Assembly: GCA_020847695.1 (NCBI GenBank) | Contig: JADLBP010000211.1 | Location: forward strand, 62,001 to 126,000 | Source: Planctomycetota bacterium | GTDB taxonomy: Bacteria; Planctomycetota; UBA1135; GCA-002686595 | Direction: 5' to 3' | DNA: 64,000 nucleotides | Part shown: piece by piece, positions 9,282 through 18,842 of the stretch | Position numbering within the stretch: position 1 is the stretch's first letter | How the letters are laid out: each line of letters begins with the position of its first letter | Notes under the pieces: model-generated | What the model was told of the DNA's origin: nothing | Databases searched by the model: none | The model's input: the letters and a program-made list of their open reading frames with translations, nothing else | Made by a program: the position numbers and the translations under genes

Positions 9282-9722
9282 CTACGCCTCCGAGCGTTCG
9301 CCCTGCGCCGCGCCGTCCTTGGCGTGGCGGGACTTGATCTTGTCGAGGATCCCGTTGATGAACGCGCCGGAGTTCTGCGTCGAGTAGCGTTTGCCGAGCT
9401 CGATCGCTTCGTTGATCGCGACCTTCGGCGGGATGTCCTGGCAGTGGAGGAGCTCCCAGCTCGCGAGCCGCAGCACGTTGCGGTCGATCACCGCCATGCG
9501 CGCGATGTCCCAGTTCTGCGCGACCGATTGGATCGTCTTGTCGAGCTCGACGCGGCATTCCTGCACGCCGAGCAGGATCTTCTTCGCGAACTCCCGCGAC
9601 TCGCGGTCGGGCTCCTCGTCGCGCAGGAAGTCGTCGATCTCGGCGAGGATCTCATCGCCGCGCAGGTCGAGCTGGTAGAGCAGCTGCAGCGCGAGCTCGC
9701 GTCCGCGTGTGCGCTTCTTCAC
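9282..9722 (-). CDS. nusB: Transcription antitermination factor NusB
   Basis: NusB pairs with NusE (S10) and boxA RNA to promote antitermination of rRNA operons. The track ORF begins far upstream; the correct start is the GTG at 9722, giving 'VKKRTRGRELALQLLYQ', 146 residues, the usual NusB length. Conserved features are 'RELALQLLYQLD' at the N-terminus, 'IDRNVLRLASWELL' near residue 80 and 'INEAIELGKRYST' near residue 105. The GTG overlaps the ribH stop as GTGA, a sign of translational coupling. The ribH-nusB pairing is a widespread bacterial arrangement, and ftsY follows 3 nt downstream. Confidence 0.95.
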   Translation of the reverse strand: MKKRTRGRELALQLLYQLDLRGDEILAEIDDFLRDEEPDRESREFAKKILLGVQECRVELDKTIQSVAQNWDIARMAVIDRNVLRLASWELLHCQDIPPKVAINEAIELGKRYSTQNSGAFINGILDKIKSRHAKDGAAQGERSEA

Positions 9723-10267
9723 GGTTTCGACTCCTTGCGAGCTTGGAAGCCGATCGCCGGACGGCCGGAACCGATCGACGCCGCGCGCTCGAGCGCCGCG
9801 AGCACCTCGACCGCCGCGCGCGCGACCTCGCGGCCCTTGTCCTGCTTGCCGCCGAGCTCGGGCGGCAGCGCGCGCGAACGCGCCTGCTCCAGCGTCTCGC
9901 ACGTCAGCACGCCGAAGAGCACCGGGCGGCCGGTCGACAGCGCGAGGTCTTGCAGCGCGTGCGCGACCGAGCTCGCGATGTACTCGTCGTGGCGCGTCTC
10001 ACCCTTCAACACCAGGCCGAAGCAGAGCACCGCGTCGATGTCCTCGCGCAGCGCGAGTCGGCGCGCGATCACCGGCAGCTCGAACGAGCCCGGCGCGTCG
10101 ACGACCAGCCAGTCCTCGGCCGCCAGGCCGGCGGCTTCGAGCTCGCGGCGCGCGGACTCCGCCATCGCGGCGCAGAGTTCACGGTGATAGCCCGAGACCA
10201 CGGCGGCGACGCGCGTCCCGGGTTCCAGACGGAGTGCGATGGGGGCTTGTGCGGCGTCGCGGGACAT
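9719..10267 (-). CDS. ribH: 6,7-dimethyl-8-ribityllumazine synthase
   Basis: RibH condenses 5-amino-6-ribitylaminouracil with 3,4-dihydroxy-2-butanone 4-phosphate, the penultimate step of riboflavin synthesis, usually as a pentamer or 60-mer. The chosen start (MSRDAAQ..., 182 residues) fits the family better than the track start and leaves the TATGCT element upstream as a -10 box. Family motifs are 'AVVSGYHRELCAAMAESA', 'VDAPGSFELPVIARRLA' and 'CFGLVLKGETRHDEYI', then 'GVLTCETLEQARSRA'. The catalytic His is in the 'KGETRHDEYI' segment. The last codons overlap nusB (GTGA). Confidence 0.93.
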   Translation of the reverse strand: MSRDAAQAPIALRLEPGTRVAAVVSGYHRELCAAMAESARRELEAAGLAAEDWLVVDAPGSFELPVIARRLALREDIDAVLCFGLVLKGETRHDEYIASSVAHALQDLALSTGRPVLFGVLTCETLEQARSRALPPELGGKQDKGREVARAAVEVLAALERAASIGSGRPAIGFQARKESKP

Positions 10268-10307
10268 GGCTTGCGAAGGAGCTTCCGAACGGAAAGCGAA
10301 GGCGGAG

Positions 10308-10313
10308 AGCATA
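10308..10313 (-). promoter_or_regulatory. -10-like TATGCT upstream of ribH
   Basis: On the minus strand TATGCT is followed by CTCCGCC, the same context seen after other TAnnCT elements here. It would give a leader of about 35 nt before the ATG at 10267. The ATG embedded in the box is the alternative ribH start that I rejected. Confidence 0.35.
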
Positions 10314-10480
10314 CCGCGCCGACCACCCGCGCGCACGCCGCTCGCCGCGTCGGCCGGCGGCGAAGCGGCGGTCGCGCGGCGCGGCTCGGCGCGCGGCGGA
10401 CGGGTGGCGGCGCCGGGGGCGTTCCCGGCGTCGCGGCGCGCGGACGGTGCGGCGCGCGTGGGTGGTTCGCGGTGGGGCGT

Positions 10481-13400
10481 TCAGCTCGGCTCGCCGGTGG
10501 GACCGACCGCGGCCGCCGGCTTCGGACGCAGGCCTCGCAGGCCGAACGCCCAGCTCGCGCGCTTGCGCAGCGCGACCGCGAAGTCGTCGACGAACGTGTA
10601 GGCGAGCGGCACCACCCACAGCGTGAAGAACGTCGAGATCGTCAATCCGCCGGCGACGCAGGTCGACAGCGCGCGGTAGTCGATGCCCTGCGACGGCGGC
10701 TCGGCGAGGATCGTCGGGATCAGGCCGAACACCGTGGTCAGCGCGGTCATCAACACCGGCCGCACGCGGTTCGAGCAGCCTTCGAGCACCGCGGCGCCGC
10801 GTTCCCACCCCTCGCCGCGCAGCTGGTGGATCCGGTCGATCAGCACGATGCCGTTGTTCACCACGACGCCGACCAACACGATGATCCCGATCCAACCGAC
10901 CGAGTCCATCGTGATCCCGGTCAGGTAGAGCGCCCAGAACGAGCCGACGACCGCGAACGGGATCGTGAACATCACCGAGATCGGCAGCAGCGCCGACTCG
11001 AACAGGATGCCCATCAAGAGGAACACGAGCACCAGCGAGAGCAGGAACGCGTCCTTCAGCTCGGCCATCTCGGATTCCGCGCGCAGCGTCACCGAGTTCT
11101 CGTCGCCGATCGAGAAGCCGCGCGGCAGGTCGAGCTCGCGGCGCAGCGCGTCGTAGCCCGCGCGCGACAGGCGTTCCTGATCGAGCGGGTTGTCGACGCG
11201 CGCGAGCACCGTGTACGTGATCTCGCCGTTGATGCGCTCGATCGTCGGGCTCGCCTTGGCGTACTCGAGCGAGCTGATCGACGACAGCGGCACGCTGGAC
11301 GTGTTCGCGAACACCTGCATGTTCTGCAGCGTCGACAGGCCCTCGACCGCGGCGTCGTCGTACTCGATGAAGAGCGGGACCTCGCGGCCCGGCTCTTGGA
11401 ACCGCGGCAGTTGCCAACCGCGCAGCGCCCACGCGATCGACTGGAACGCCGTGTCCGGCGTCAGGCCGAAACTCTGCGTCAGGTCGGAGTCGAAGCGCAC
11501 GCGGACCTCGCGCGACGCCTCCTCGCGCTCGGTGCCGACGCTGGAGAGCCCGGGCACGCGCTCGAGCACCGAAACGGCGCGCGCGCCGAGTTCCTCGAGC
11601 TCGTCCGCGTCGGGCCCCTTGATGCGGAACGTCACCTGGCTGCGACTGCGGCTGTCCGCGCCTCCGTCGCCGCGCATGCTGAGCTTGTGGCCCGGCAGCC
11701 GCGGCGCTTCGGCGAGCACGCGCCGACGGAGCTCTTCCATCCGCTTGGGCGGCACCGCGCTCTCCCAGTAGAGCGTGAAGCGACCGCTGTGCCGATCGAA
11801 GCGGTTCGCGACGTGCTCGAACCCGAATTCGGCCTTGCGCGCGTCGAAGAAGCGCTCGTAGGCGAGCAGCTCCTGCTCCGCCTCGTTCAGATCGAAGTTG
11901 TCCTCGAGCTCGACGTTCAGACTGATCCGCGCGTTGTCCTCGTCCTCGCCGAACGCGGCGACCGACATCTTCGAGCGCGGGATCACCACCGTGCAGAACG
12001 CGAGCACCGCGAGCACCGTCGCCACGATGCGGTGCTGCAGCGTCCACTCGACCAGCCGGTGGTTCGACTGCACGAAGAGGTCGAGGAACGAGCCCGAGCG
12101 CTCGCCGACGACGCGGACGCGCTGCGGCGCGAGGGGACTGCGGCGGCGCCAGCGCGGCACGCCGAAGAGCAAGATCGCGATCGCGGCGACCGCCGGGACC
12201 AGCAACGCCAGCAGGCCTTGCACCGACGCCTGCGGCTTGCCGCGCGTCGCGCCTTCGAGCGCGTCCGCGACCTGCAACGCGGGCAGCGCCTCGCGCACCC
12301 GCCACGCGCACAGGCCGACGATGCCGACCGCGAGCGGCCAGCGCAGCGCGCCGAGCCCCGCCAACGTCACGCGCGTGGCGTGGAAGAGCACCTTCGCGAA
12401 CGCCGCGAAACCCGCGCCGACCACGTCGGTGAAGAGGTAGGCGCCGCGCGCCGGCAGCTCGCCGACGATCGTCAGGCGGTCCGCGCAGCGCTGGACCCAC
12501 TTCGGCCGCGGTCCGAGGATCCGCGCGGCGATCACCGGCAGCAGGATCAGCGCGACCGCCAGCGAGAAGATCAGCGACGTGCAGAGCGGCAGCCCGAGCT
12601 CGCCGAAGATGATCGCGAGCTGCGGATTCTTCGTCATGAAGATCAGCGGCATGAAGACGACGACCGTGGTCAACGTCGAGAGCAGCACCGCCAGCCCGAC
12701 CTCCTGCGCGCCGCCCGCCGCCGAATCGCGATCGGTGTGGCCGAGCTGCTTCCAGCGCACGACGTTCTCGATGACGACGATCGCGTTGTCGACGAGCATC
12801 CCGAGCGCCAGCGTGATGCCGGTCATCGTCAGCACGTTGAACGTGCCGCCGCCGAGGAACTGCCACGCGATCGCGAACAGCACCGAGATCGGGATCGCGA
12901 GCGCGACCGCGATCGTCATCCGGAGGCGCTTGAGGAACGCGAAGAGCACGATCACCGCGAACAGTCCGCCCCAGTACGCGGTCTCGACGAGCTGCGAGAT
13001 CGACGACTCGATGAACTCGCCTTGGTCGAACAGCGGCAGGAAGTGGAACTTGCCGGCGAGACGCGGGTTCTTCTCGAGCTCCGCGAACGCGGCCTTCAGA
13101 CGCTTGCACGTCGCGACCGCGTTGGCTTGCGAGTCCTTGCGGACCTCGCCGTAGTACGAGTAGCTGCCGTCGATCCGGAAGAGCCGGTTGCGGACGCTCT
13201 TCGCGGTGATGACGCGGCCGACGTCCTTGATCGCGAGCCCGTTGCCGATCGGGTAGTTCTCGATCTCCTCGTGCGTCTTGAAACGCATGTCGGAGCGCAA
13301 CAGCACGCGCCGGCCGCCGTCGGTGACCTCACCGAGCGGGAGGGCGAAGTTGTCGGCGGAGAGACGCTGGATCAGCTTGCCGAGCTCGAGGTTCGCCGCG

Positions 13401-14014
13401 ACGACGCGCTCCTCGTCGAGCAGGATGCGCAGCGAGTCGTCGAGGACGCCCCAGATCTCGAGCTGCGCGACTCCGTCGACCGCCTCGAGCTGACGCTGGA
13501 TCACGTTGTCGATCAGCGCATCGGTCTCGTCGGAGTCGCCCGGGTGCAGGATCGCGAAGAACATCACCGGCAGGTCGGATTGGCTCCACGAGAAGAGCTG
13601 CACCTCGCGTACGGTGTTCGGCAGCTTCGCGCGCGCCCGCTCGATCCGATCGCGCACCTCGGCCTTGGCGAGGTCCATCGAGACGCGCGCGTTGAACTCG
13701 ACCTGCAGGTTGACGAAGCCGTCGCGCGAGCTGCTGTAGAGGTTCTCGACGCCCGCGAGCGTGCGGATCTCCTCCTCCAGGACGCGGGCGACCTTCTCCT
13801 CGTTCTCCTTCGCGCTCGCGCCGGGATTCGCGGCGGAGATCCAGAGCCCGGGCTCGGTGATGCCCTCGGGCATCATCTGCACCGGGATGCGCTGGTAGCA
13901 GATCAATCCGATGACGATCAGCGACACGAAGAGCACGATCAGCGTGACCGGCCGGCGCACCAACGCGCCGAAGAAGCCGGACGCGCGGTCGAGATTCGTG
14001 CTGGTAGCGCTCAT
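10481..14014 (-). CDS. RND efflux permease (second of a tandem pair)
   Basis: This is a 1177-residue AcrB/MdtC-type inner-membrane proton antiporter. The true start is the ATG at 14014 ('MSATSTNLDRASGFFGALVRR'), which overlaps the stop of the upstream permease as ATGA; the track extends it wrongly. The order is one N-terminal helix, a large periplasmic porter loop (~45-340), six helices including 'GMLVDNAIVVIENVVRW' (TM4, with the proton-relay Asp), a second porter loop, and a final bundle with 'LVGVVVNNGIVLIDRIHQ'. Relative to a ~1040-residue AcrB there are about 130 extra residues around 500-670, mostly extra hydrophobic segments between the first bundle and the second porter loop. The two coupled permeases resemble the MdtB/MdtC heteromeric layout. 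No outer-membrane factor gene is adjacent. Confidence 0.9.
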   Translation of the reverse strand: MSATSTNLDRASGFFGALVRRPVTLIVLFVSLIVIGLICYQRIPVQMMPEGITEPGLWISAANPGASAKENEEKVARVLEEEIRTLAGVENLYSSSRDGFVNLQVEFNARVSMDLAKAEVRDRIERARAKLPNTVREVQLFSWSQSDLPVMFFAILHPGDSDETDALIDNVIQRQLEAVDGVAQLEIWGVLDDSLRILLDEERVVAANLELGKLIQRLSADNFALPLGEVTDGGRRVLLRSDMRFKTHEEIENYPIGNGLAIKDVGRVITAKSVRNRLFRIDGSYSYYGEVRKDSQANAVATCKRLKAAFAELEKNPRLAGKFHFLPLFDQGEFIESSISQLVETAYWGGLFAVIVLFAFLKRLRMTIAVALAIPISVLFAIAWQFLGGGTFNVLTMTGITLALGMLVDNAIVVIENVVRWKQLGHTDRDSAAGGAQEVGLAVLLSTLTTVVVFMPLIFMTKNPQLAIIFGELGLPLCTSLIFSLAVALILLPVIAARILGPRPKWVQRCADRLTIVGELPARGAYLFTDVVGAGFAAFAKVLFHATRVTLAGLGALRWPLAVGIVGLCAWRVREALPALQVADALEGATRGKPQASVQGLLALLVPAVAAIAILLFGVPRWRRRSPLAPQRVRVVGERSGSFLDLFVQSNHRLVEWTLQHRIVATVLAVLAFCTVVIPRSKMSVAAFGEDEDNARISLNVELEDNFDLNEAEQELLAYERFFDARKAEFGFEHVANRFDRHSGRFTLYWESAVPPKRMEELRRRVLAEAPRLPGHKLSMRGDGGADSRSRSQVTFRIKGPDADELEELGARAVSVLERVPGLSSVGTEREEASREVRVRFDSDLTQSFGLTPDTAFQSIAWALRGWQLPRFQEPGREVPLFIEYDDAAVEGLSTLQNMQVFANTSSVPLSSISSLEYAKASPTIERINGEITYTVLARVDNPLDQERLSRAGYDALRRELDLPRGFSIGDENSVTLRAESEMAELKDAFLLSLVLVFLLMGILFESALLPISVMFTIPFAVVGSFWALYLTGITMDSVGWIGIIVLVGVVVNNGIVLIDRIHQLRGEGWERGAAVLEGCSNRVRPVLMTALTTVFGLIPTILAEPPSQGIDYRALSTCVAGGLTISTFFTLWVVPLAYTFVDDFAVALRKRASWAFGLRGLRPKPAAAVGPTGEPS

Positions 14015-17000
14015 GCCGCACGCTCCGGCGCGCTGCGCCGATAGACGACGAAGTACACGACCGGGATCACGACGAGCGTCAGCAGCGTCGACACGGTCAG
14101 ACCCGAGATCACGGTGATCGCGAGCGGCCGATTGAGCTCGGCGCCCTCGCCGGTTCCGAGACTGCCGAGCCCCGGGATCCACGCGAGCCAACCGGTCATC
14201 GGCAAGAGGCCGATCACCGTCGTCGCGGCGGTCATGTAGATCGGACGCAGGCGAGTCTGCCCGGCTTCCATCAACGCGTCGTAGAGGCCGACGCCGTTGG
14301 CGCGCTGCTGGTTGACGCGGTCGATCAGCACGATCGCGTTGTTGACCACGATGCCCGCGAGCAGGATCAGACCGAGGAACACGACCACCGACAACGGCAC
14401 CTCAAGCAGGTCGAGCGTGAACATCACGCCGACCGCCGCGAGCGGGACCGACACCAGGATGATCAGCGGCTGCACGATCGACTCGAACTGCACCGCCATG
14501 ACGACGTAGACGAGGAAGAGAGCGAGCGCGAGCGCGAAGATCATGTTCTGCTTCGCGTCGTCCATCTCGCGCTTCTTGCCGCCGAGCTGGAGCACGACGT
14601 CGTTCGGCACGTCGACGCTCGCGAGCGCCGCCTCGATCTTGCGGTTGACGCCGCCGAGGTCGAGCCCGCTGGTCGCCGCGCTGACGACGACCGCGCGCGT
14701 GTTGCCGATGCGGCGGATCTCCGCGGGTCCGTCGGCGCGGACGACCCGCGCGACCGCGTGCAGCGGCACCGGCGTCGCGCCGGCGGGGTTGACGACGAGC
14801 TCGAGCACGCGCTCGACGTTGCCGAGCATGATCTCGTCGCCCATCACTCGCACGTCGATCCGGTCGTCGCCTTCGTTGAAGCGCGTCGAGACGTTGCCGA
14901 GCACCTGGTCGCGCACCAGGTTCGACACCTGCTGCAGGTCGAGACCGTACTCGAGCGTCTTGTCGCGATCGAAGACGATCAGCGCCTCCGGGTGCCCCGG
15001 GCGGACGCTCGAACGCACGTCGGTCAGGCCCTCGATGCCGGAGATCGCGTCGACGACGCGTGCGCCGATCGTCTGGAGCTTGGCGAGGTCGTGGCCGAGC
15101 ACCTCGATCTGCACCGGCGCCTCGAGCGCGAACGGCGTCGGCCGCGAGACCTCGACCGAGCGCACGGCGGCGTTCGCGGCGACGAGCTCGCGCACGCGCA
15201 CCAGCAGCGCCTCCTCGGACTCCGGCGTGAACGTCTCGGGCTTCATGCGCACGGTCAGGCGCGCGGTGTGCTTGCCTTCGATCTCGCGCGTCAGCGTGTC
15301 CTTCTCGACGCCGACCGTCAGCGCGGTCAGTGCGACGCCGTCGAGCGCGCGCACGCTGCGCTCGAGCTCGGAGAGCACGCGATCGGTGTTCTCGAGCGGG
15401 CTGCCGACCGCGAGCCCGACGTGGACCGTGAACTCACCTTGGTGGATGTCGGGCAAGAGCTCGAGCCCGAGCGTCTTCGCGCGCTCGTACGAGAACCACC
15501 CGAGCCCGCCGACCAAGAGCAGCACGACCCACGGCGCCGCGAGCGCGCCGCGCAGCAGCCCGGGATAGACCCGCGCGATCGCGCCCCACGCCTTGTCGTG
15601 CAGCCATCCGAACGGCGCGGTGATCCAGAAGAAGGCGAGGTAGAGCACGTACCCGACGAACGCGACGACCCGCATCAGCCCCGCGACGATCGCGAGCGGC
15701 AGACCGAGCACCCCGCGGCCGACTCCGCGGCCGGTGCCGTCGAGGAGGTGCCGATACCACGGTGTCGCGTGCTCGGCGCGATCACCTCCGCGCTCCGCCC
15801 CAGCGAGCATCGGCCGAGCGGCGAGCATCGGGATGTAGATCACGGAGACCAAGAGCGACGCGGAGAGCGAGACGACGACCGTCATCGCCTGGTCGCCGAA
15901 GATGCGTCCGGCGACGCCGTGCACGAAGACGATCGGCGCGAACACGCAGATCGAGGTCGCGGTCGACGCGGTGATCGCGCCCAGCACTTCGCGCGTGCCG
16001 CGCACCGCGGCCTGCCCGAGCCCGTCGCCCTCGTCGCGACAGCGCGTGATCGACTCGAGCACGACGATCGCGTTGTCGACGACCATGCCGACGCCGAGCG
16101 CGAGGCCGCCGAGCGACATGATGTTCAGCGAGACGCCCCAGAGGTACATCGGCGCGAACGTGACGATCACCGACAACGGCAGCGACACGCCGATGATCAC
16201 CGTCGGCGGGAGCCGGCGCAGCGCGAGCCAGATGATCCCGATCGCGAGCACGCCGCCGATCAGGCCCGACTGCTTGACGTCCTCGATCGAGGAGCGGATG
16301 AACGTCGACTGGTCCGACAGCACGTCGAAGCGCGCGTCGTCGCGGAAGCGATTGGCGAGGAACGCGGTCTGCTCGCGCTCCATGAAATTCAGCGTCGGGT
16401 TCTTGCCGCGCTTCTCGATCTCCTCGGCAGCCTTCTGCTGAGACTCGTCGCCGAAGACCTTCTGGCGGACCTTGTCGGCGAGCTCGACGATGTTGGCGCC
16501 GGCCTCGCGGTAGACCGCGATCTCGACCATCTCGGCGCCGGAGAGTCGCGCGACGACCTCGCGCTCGCGGTGCGTGCGCTCGACGGTCGCGATGTCGCGG
16601 ACGCGGATCACCGCCTCGCCGCGGCGCACGATCGCGAGGTTCTCGATCTCGGCGAGATCCTGGAACTCGTTCAGCGTGCGCACGAGGTACTCGGTCGAGC
16701 CCTCGCGCACCGAGCCGCCGCTCGCGTTGATGTTCTCGGCGGCGAGGCGCTGCTGCAGCGCCTGCGGATCGAGGTTCTGCGCCGCCATCTTGAACGGGTC
16801 GACGCGGACGCGGATCTCTTCCTCGAGACCGCCGCGCACCTGGACGGCGGCGACGCCGGGGATCGACTCGAGCTCGCGCTTGACGCGGTTCTCCGCGATC
16901 CAGCGCAACTGCATCAGCGCCTTCTCGGGCTCGAGCTCGCGCGCCGACGACAGGCCGATCCGCAGGATCGGATCGCGGTTGGGGTCGTAGCGCAGGATCA

Positions 17001-17400
17001 GCGGCCGTTCCGCGCCTTGCGGCAGGAACACGCCGTCGAGCTTGTCGCGCACGTCCTGGACCGCGAACGTCATGTTCGTGCCCCAGTCGAAGTCGAGCAC
17101 GATGTCGGACGTCTCGGCGCGGCTGATCGAGGTCGAGCGCACGAGGTGGGGGAGCGTCGAGAGCTGCTCCTGGATGCGCTCGGAGATCCGATCCTCGACG
17201 TCTTCCGGCGCGGCGCCGGGGAACGTCGTCCGCACGGTGAGCGTCGGATAGCTGATCTCCGGCAACAGGTCCATCGGCAGCTTGCCGAACGAGACCACTC
17301 CGAAGACGGCGAGCGAGATCATGAACATGGTGATCGCGACCGGTCGCGACACTACCGTTCCGATCACCCCGCCGCCCGTGCGCGCTTGCGTCGAGCCCAT
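14011..17400 (-). CDS. RND efflux permease (first of a tandem pair)
   Basis: This is a 1129-residue RND transporter. The N-terminus 'VVSRPVAITMFMISLAVFG' is the first transmembrane helix, followed by the porter domain ('FPGAAPEDVEDRISERIQEQ'). TM4 carries 'GMVVDNAIVVLESITR' with the conserved Asp, and the C-terminal half has 'LAGIVVNNAIVLIDRVNQQ' followed by 'TRLRPIYMTAATTVIGLLPM'. An enlarged loop with extra hydrophobic segments sits between the two halves, as in its partner. It follows the adaptor gene by 12 nt and overlaps the next permease by 4 nt, so all three are one operon. Substrate class is not readable; neither half looks like a CzcA metal exporter by its motifs. Confidence 0.92.
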   Translation of the reverse strand: MGSTQARTGGGVIGTVVSRPVAITMFMISLAVFGVVSFGKLPMDLLPEISYPTLTVRTTFPGAAPEDVEDRISERIQEQLSTLPHLVRSTSISRAETSDIVLDFDWGTNMTFAVQDVRDKLDGVFLPQGAERPLILRYDPNRDPILRIGLSSARELEPEKALMQLRWIAENRVKRELESIPGVAAVQVRGGLEEEIRVRVDPFKMAAQNLDPQALQQRLAAENINASGGSVREGSTEYLVRTLNEFQDLAEIENLAIVRRGEAVIRVRDIATVERTHREREVVARLSGAEMVEIAVYREAGANIVELADKVRQKVFGDESQQKAAEEIEKRGKNPTLNFMEREQTAFLANRFRDDARFDVLSDQSTFIRSSIEDVKQSGLIGGVLAIGIIWLALRRLPPTVIIGVSLPLSVIVTFAPMYLWGVSLNIMSLGGLALGVGMVVDNAIVVLESITRCRDEGDGLGQAAVRGTREVLGAITASTATSICVFAPIVFVHGVAGRIFGDQAMTVVVSLSASLLVSVIYIPMLAARPMLAGAERGGDRAEHATPWYRHLLDGTGRGVGRGVLGLPLAIVAGLMRVVAFVGYVLYLAFFWITAPFGWLHDKAWGAIARVYPGLLRGALAAPWVVLLLVGGLGWFSYERAKTLGLELLPDIHQGEFTVHVGLAVGSPLENTDRVLSELERSVRALDGVALTALTVGVEKDTLTREIEGKHTARLTVRMKPETFTPESEEALLVRVRELVAANAAVRSVEVSRPTPFALEAPVQIEVLGHDLAKLQTIGARVVDAISGIEGLTDVRSSVRPGHPEALIVFDRDKTLEYGLDLQQVSNLVRDQVLGNVSTRFNEGDDRIDVRVMGDEIMLGNVERVLELVVNPAGATPVPLHAVARVVRADGPAEIRRIGNTRAVVVSAATSGLDLGGVNRKIEAALASVDVPNDVVLQLGGKKREMDDAKQNMIFALALALFLVYVVMAVQFESIVQPLIILVSVPLAAVGVMFTLDLLEVPLSVVVFLGLILLAGIVVNNAIVLIDRVNQQRANGVGLYDALMEAGQTRLRPIYMTAATTVIGLLPMTGWLAWIPGLGSLGTGEGAELNRPLAITVISGLTVSTLLTLVVIPVVYFVVYRRSAPERAA

Positions 17401-17412
17401 GGCGTTCGCGAC

Positions 17413-18780
17413 CTACTTCTTCGCCGACGCGCTCGACGCGTCGATCTCGACTTCGGCGCCCTCTTCGAGGTCGCGGTTGCCGACGACCACCACGAGCTCG
17501 CCGACCTTCAGCGTCGCGTCGCCCTGCGCGCGGACCTCGACGTACTCCTCGTCGGAGAGCCCTTCCTCGACCGCGACTCGGTGCGCACGGCCGTCTCGGA
17601 CGACGACCACGTGGCCGACCTCGCCTTCGCGCAGCACCGCGCGCTTCGGCACGACCATCGCGTTCGGGTGGCGTTCGGTGACGATCTCGAGCCGCACCAG
17701 CATCCCGGGCAGCAGCATCGCGCTCGGGTCGTTCTCCGCCGTGACCTGCATCGCCGCGGTGACGCGGAACGCGCCCGATTGGGCGTCGATCGTCGGCGAC
17801 ACGCGCTCGATCAGGCCGCGGAACTTCGCGTTCGGCATCGCCTCGGTCGTCGCCGTGAGCTCGAGGCCGCCCGCATGGCTGGTGTCGCCGTTGACCGCTT
17901 CGCGGGTGGTCGTTTCACGCGGGCGGAAGAGCGCGAGCTCGCGCTGCGGCCGGTAGAACACGACGCGCAGCGCCTCGATGTCGACCAGCGTGAACCCCGC
18001 GACGCCCGCGCGCGCCGAGAACGAGGTCGTCGCGGCGACGCTGTCGCCGACCTTGAGCGAGCGCAGCGCGATCACGCCGCGCGCCGGCGCGAGGATCTCC
18101 ATGTAGGAGAACATCAGCTGGGCTTGCTGCAGTTGCAGCTCGGCGCGCGCGACCGCGTTCTTCGCCGATTCGTACTCGACGCGCGCGCGTTCGAGCGCGA
18201 GCTTCGCCGTGTCGTAGTCGGAGACCGCTTGGTCGCGCTGGAGCCGGCTCTGCTCGAGTTCCTTCGCCGAGAGCAAGCCCGGCCGGTCCGTGCCGGCGAC
18301 CGAGATCGTCTCGTTGCGCTCGAAGTCGCGCTGGGCCTGTTCGGCGGAACGCCGTGCGCTCTCGGCGCGCGATTCCGCCTCCTTGATCGCGATCGCGAGC
18401 TTGGGGACGTTGTCGCGCGCTTCCTTCAGCGCGACTTCGGCCTCGCCGACGGCGATCTTCGCCTCGCGATCGTCCAGGCGGGCGAGCACCTGCCCGGCCT
18501 CGACGCGATCGCCCTCTTCGGCGAGCACCTCGGTGACCAGTCCGCTCGCTCGCGGCACGATCTCGTGTTGGAACTCGCTCTCGACCTTGGTGGTCGTGTC
18601 GAGCGTCTTCAGCATCTCGCGCTCGGCGACCGGCTCGACCAGCACGCGCGAACGCTCGCGCGGCTTCAGCCCGGAGTCCCCGGATGCGTTGGAGCTCGCG
18701 GCCGCCGAATCGGACGGTTGGCAGGCGGCGACGAACAACGAACAGAGCAGCAGCGCTCGGACGGCAATCGATCGATGCAT
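17413..18780 (-). CDS. RND periplasmic adaptor (HlyD/AcrA family) lipoprotein
   Basis: This is a 455-residue membrane-fusion protein. The N-terminus 'MHRSIAVRALLLCSLFVAAC' ends in a lipobox-like site, so it is probably anchored by a lipid in the inner membrane like AcrA. A lipoyl/beta-barrel half ('IVPRASGLVTEVLAEEGDRV') precedes a long helical hairpin of charged heptads (~110-235), then the second lipoyl half ('ILAPARGVIALRSLKVGDSV') and beta-barrel ('MLLPGMLVRLEIV'). It would bridge the two RND permeases downstream to an outer-membrane factor encoded elsewhere. It is divergent from moeA with a 62 bp gap. Confidence 0.9.
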   Translation of the reverse strand: MHRSIAVRALLLCSLFVAACQPSDSAAASSNASGDSGLKPRERSRVLVEPVAEREMLKTLDTTTKVESEFQHEIVPRASGLVTEVLAEEGDRVEAGQVLARLDDREAKIAVGEAEVALKEARDNVPKLAIAIKEAESRAESARRSAEQAQRDFERNETISVAGTDRPGLLSAKELEQSRLQRDQAVSDYDTAKLALERARVEYESAKNAVARAELQLQQAQLMFSYMEILAPARGVIALRSLKVGDSVAATTSFSARAGVAGFTLVDIEALRVVFYRPQRELALFRPRETTTREAVNGDTSHAGGLELTATTEAMPNAKFRGLIERVSPTIDAQSGAFRVTAAMQVTAENDPSAMLLPGMLVRLEIVTERHPNAMVVPKRAVLREGEVGHVVVVRDGRAHRVAVEEGLSDEEYVEVRAQGDATLKVGELVVVVGNRDLEEGAEVEIDASSASAKK

Positions 18781-18827
18781 CTTGGGGGGAGGACTGGCTC
18801 GGGGGACCGGGCGGGTGCGAAGCTCGC

Positions 18828-18833
18828 TACACT
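18828..18833 (+). promoter_or_regulatory. -10-like TACACT close to the moeA start
   Basis: TACACT lies nine bases before the moeA ATG, with no Shine-Dalgarno in the gap. It sits in the 62 bp divergent region shared with the RND operon. Confidence 0.4.
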
Positions 18834-18842
18834 GCCGCCCGC

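Noticed and set aside
10411-10430. Hairpin CGCCGGG/CCCGGCG as terminator of the RND operon
   Set aside because: Only 7 bp and no T-run on the minus strand; such stems are common by chance in this GC-rich DNA.
9707-14044. 1445-aa plus-strand ORF across nusB, ribH and an RND gene
   Set aside because: It is antisense to several unmistakable genes and has low-complexity Arg-rich sequence; a shadow.
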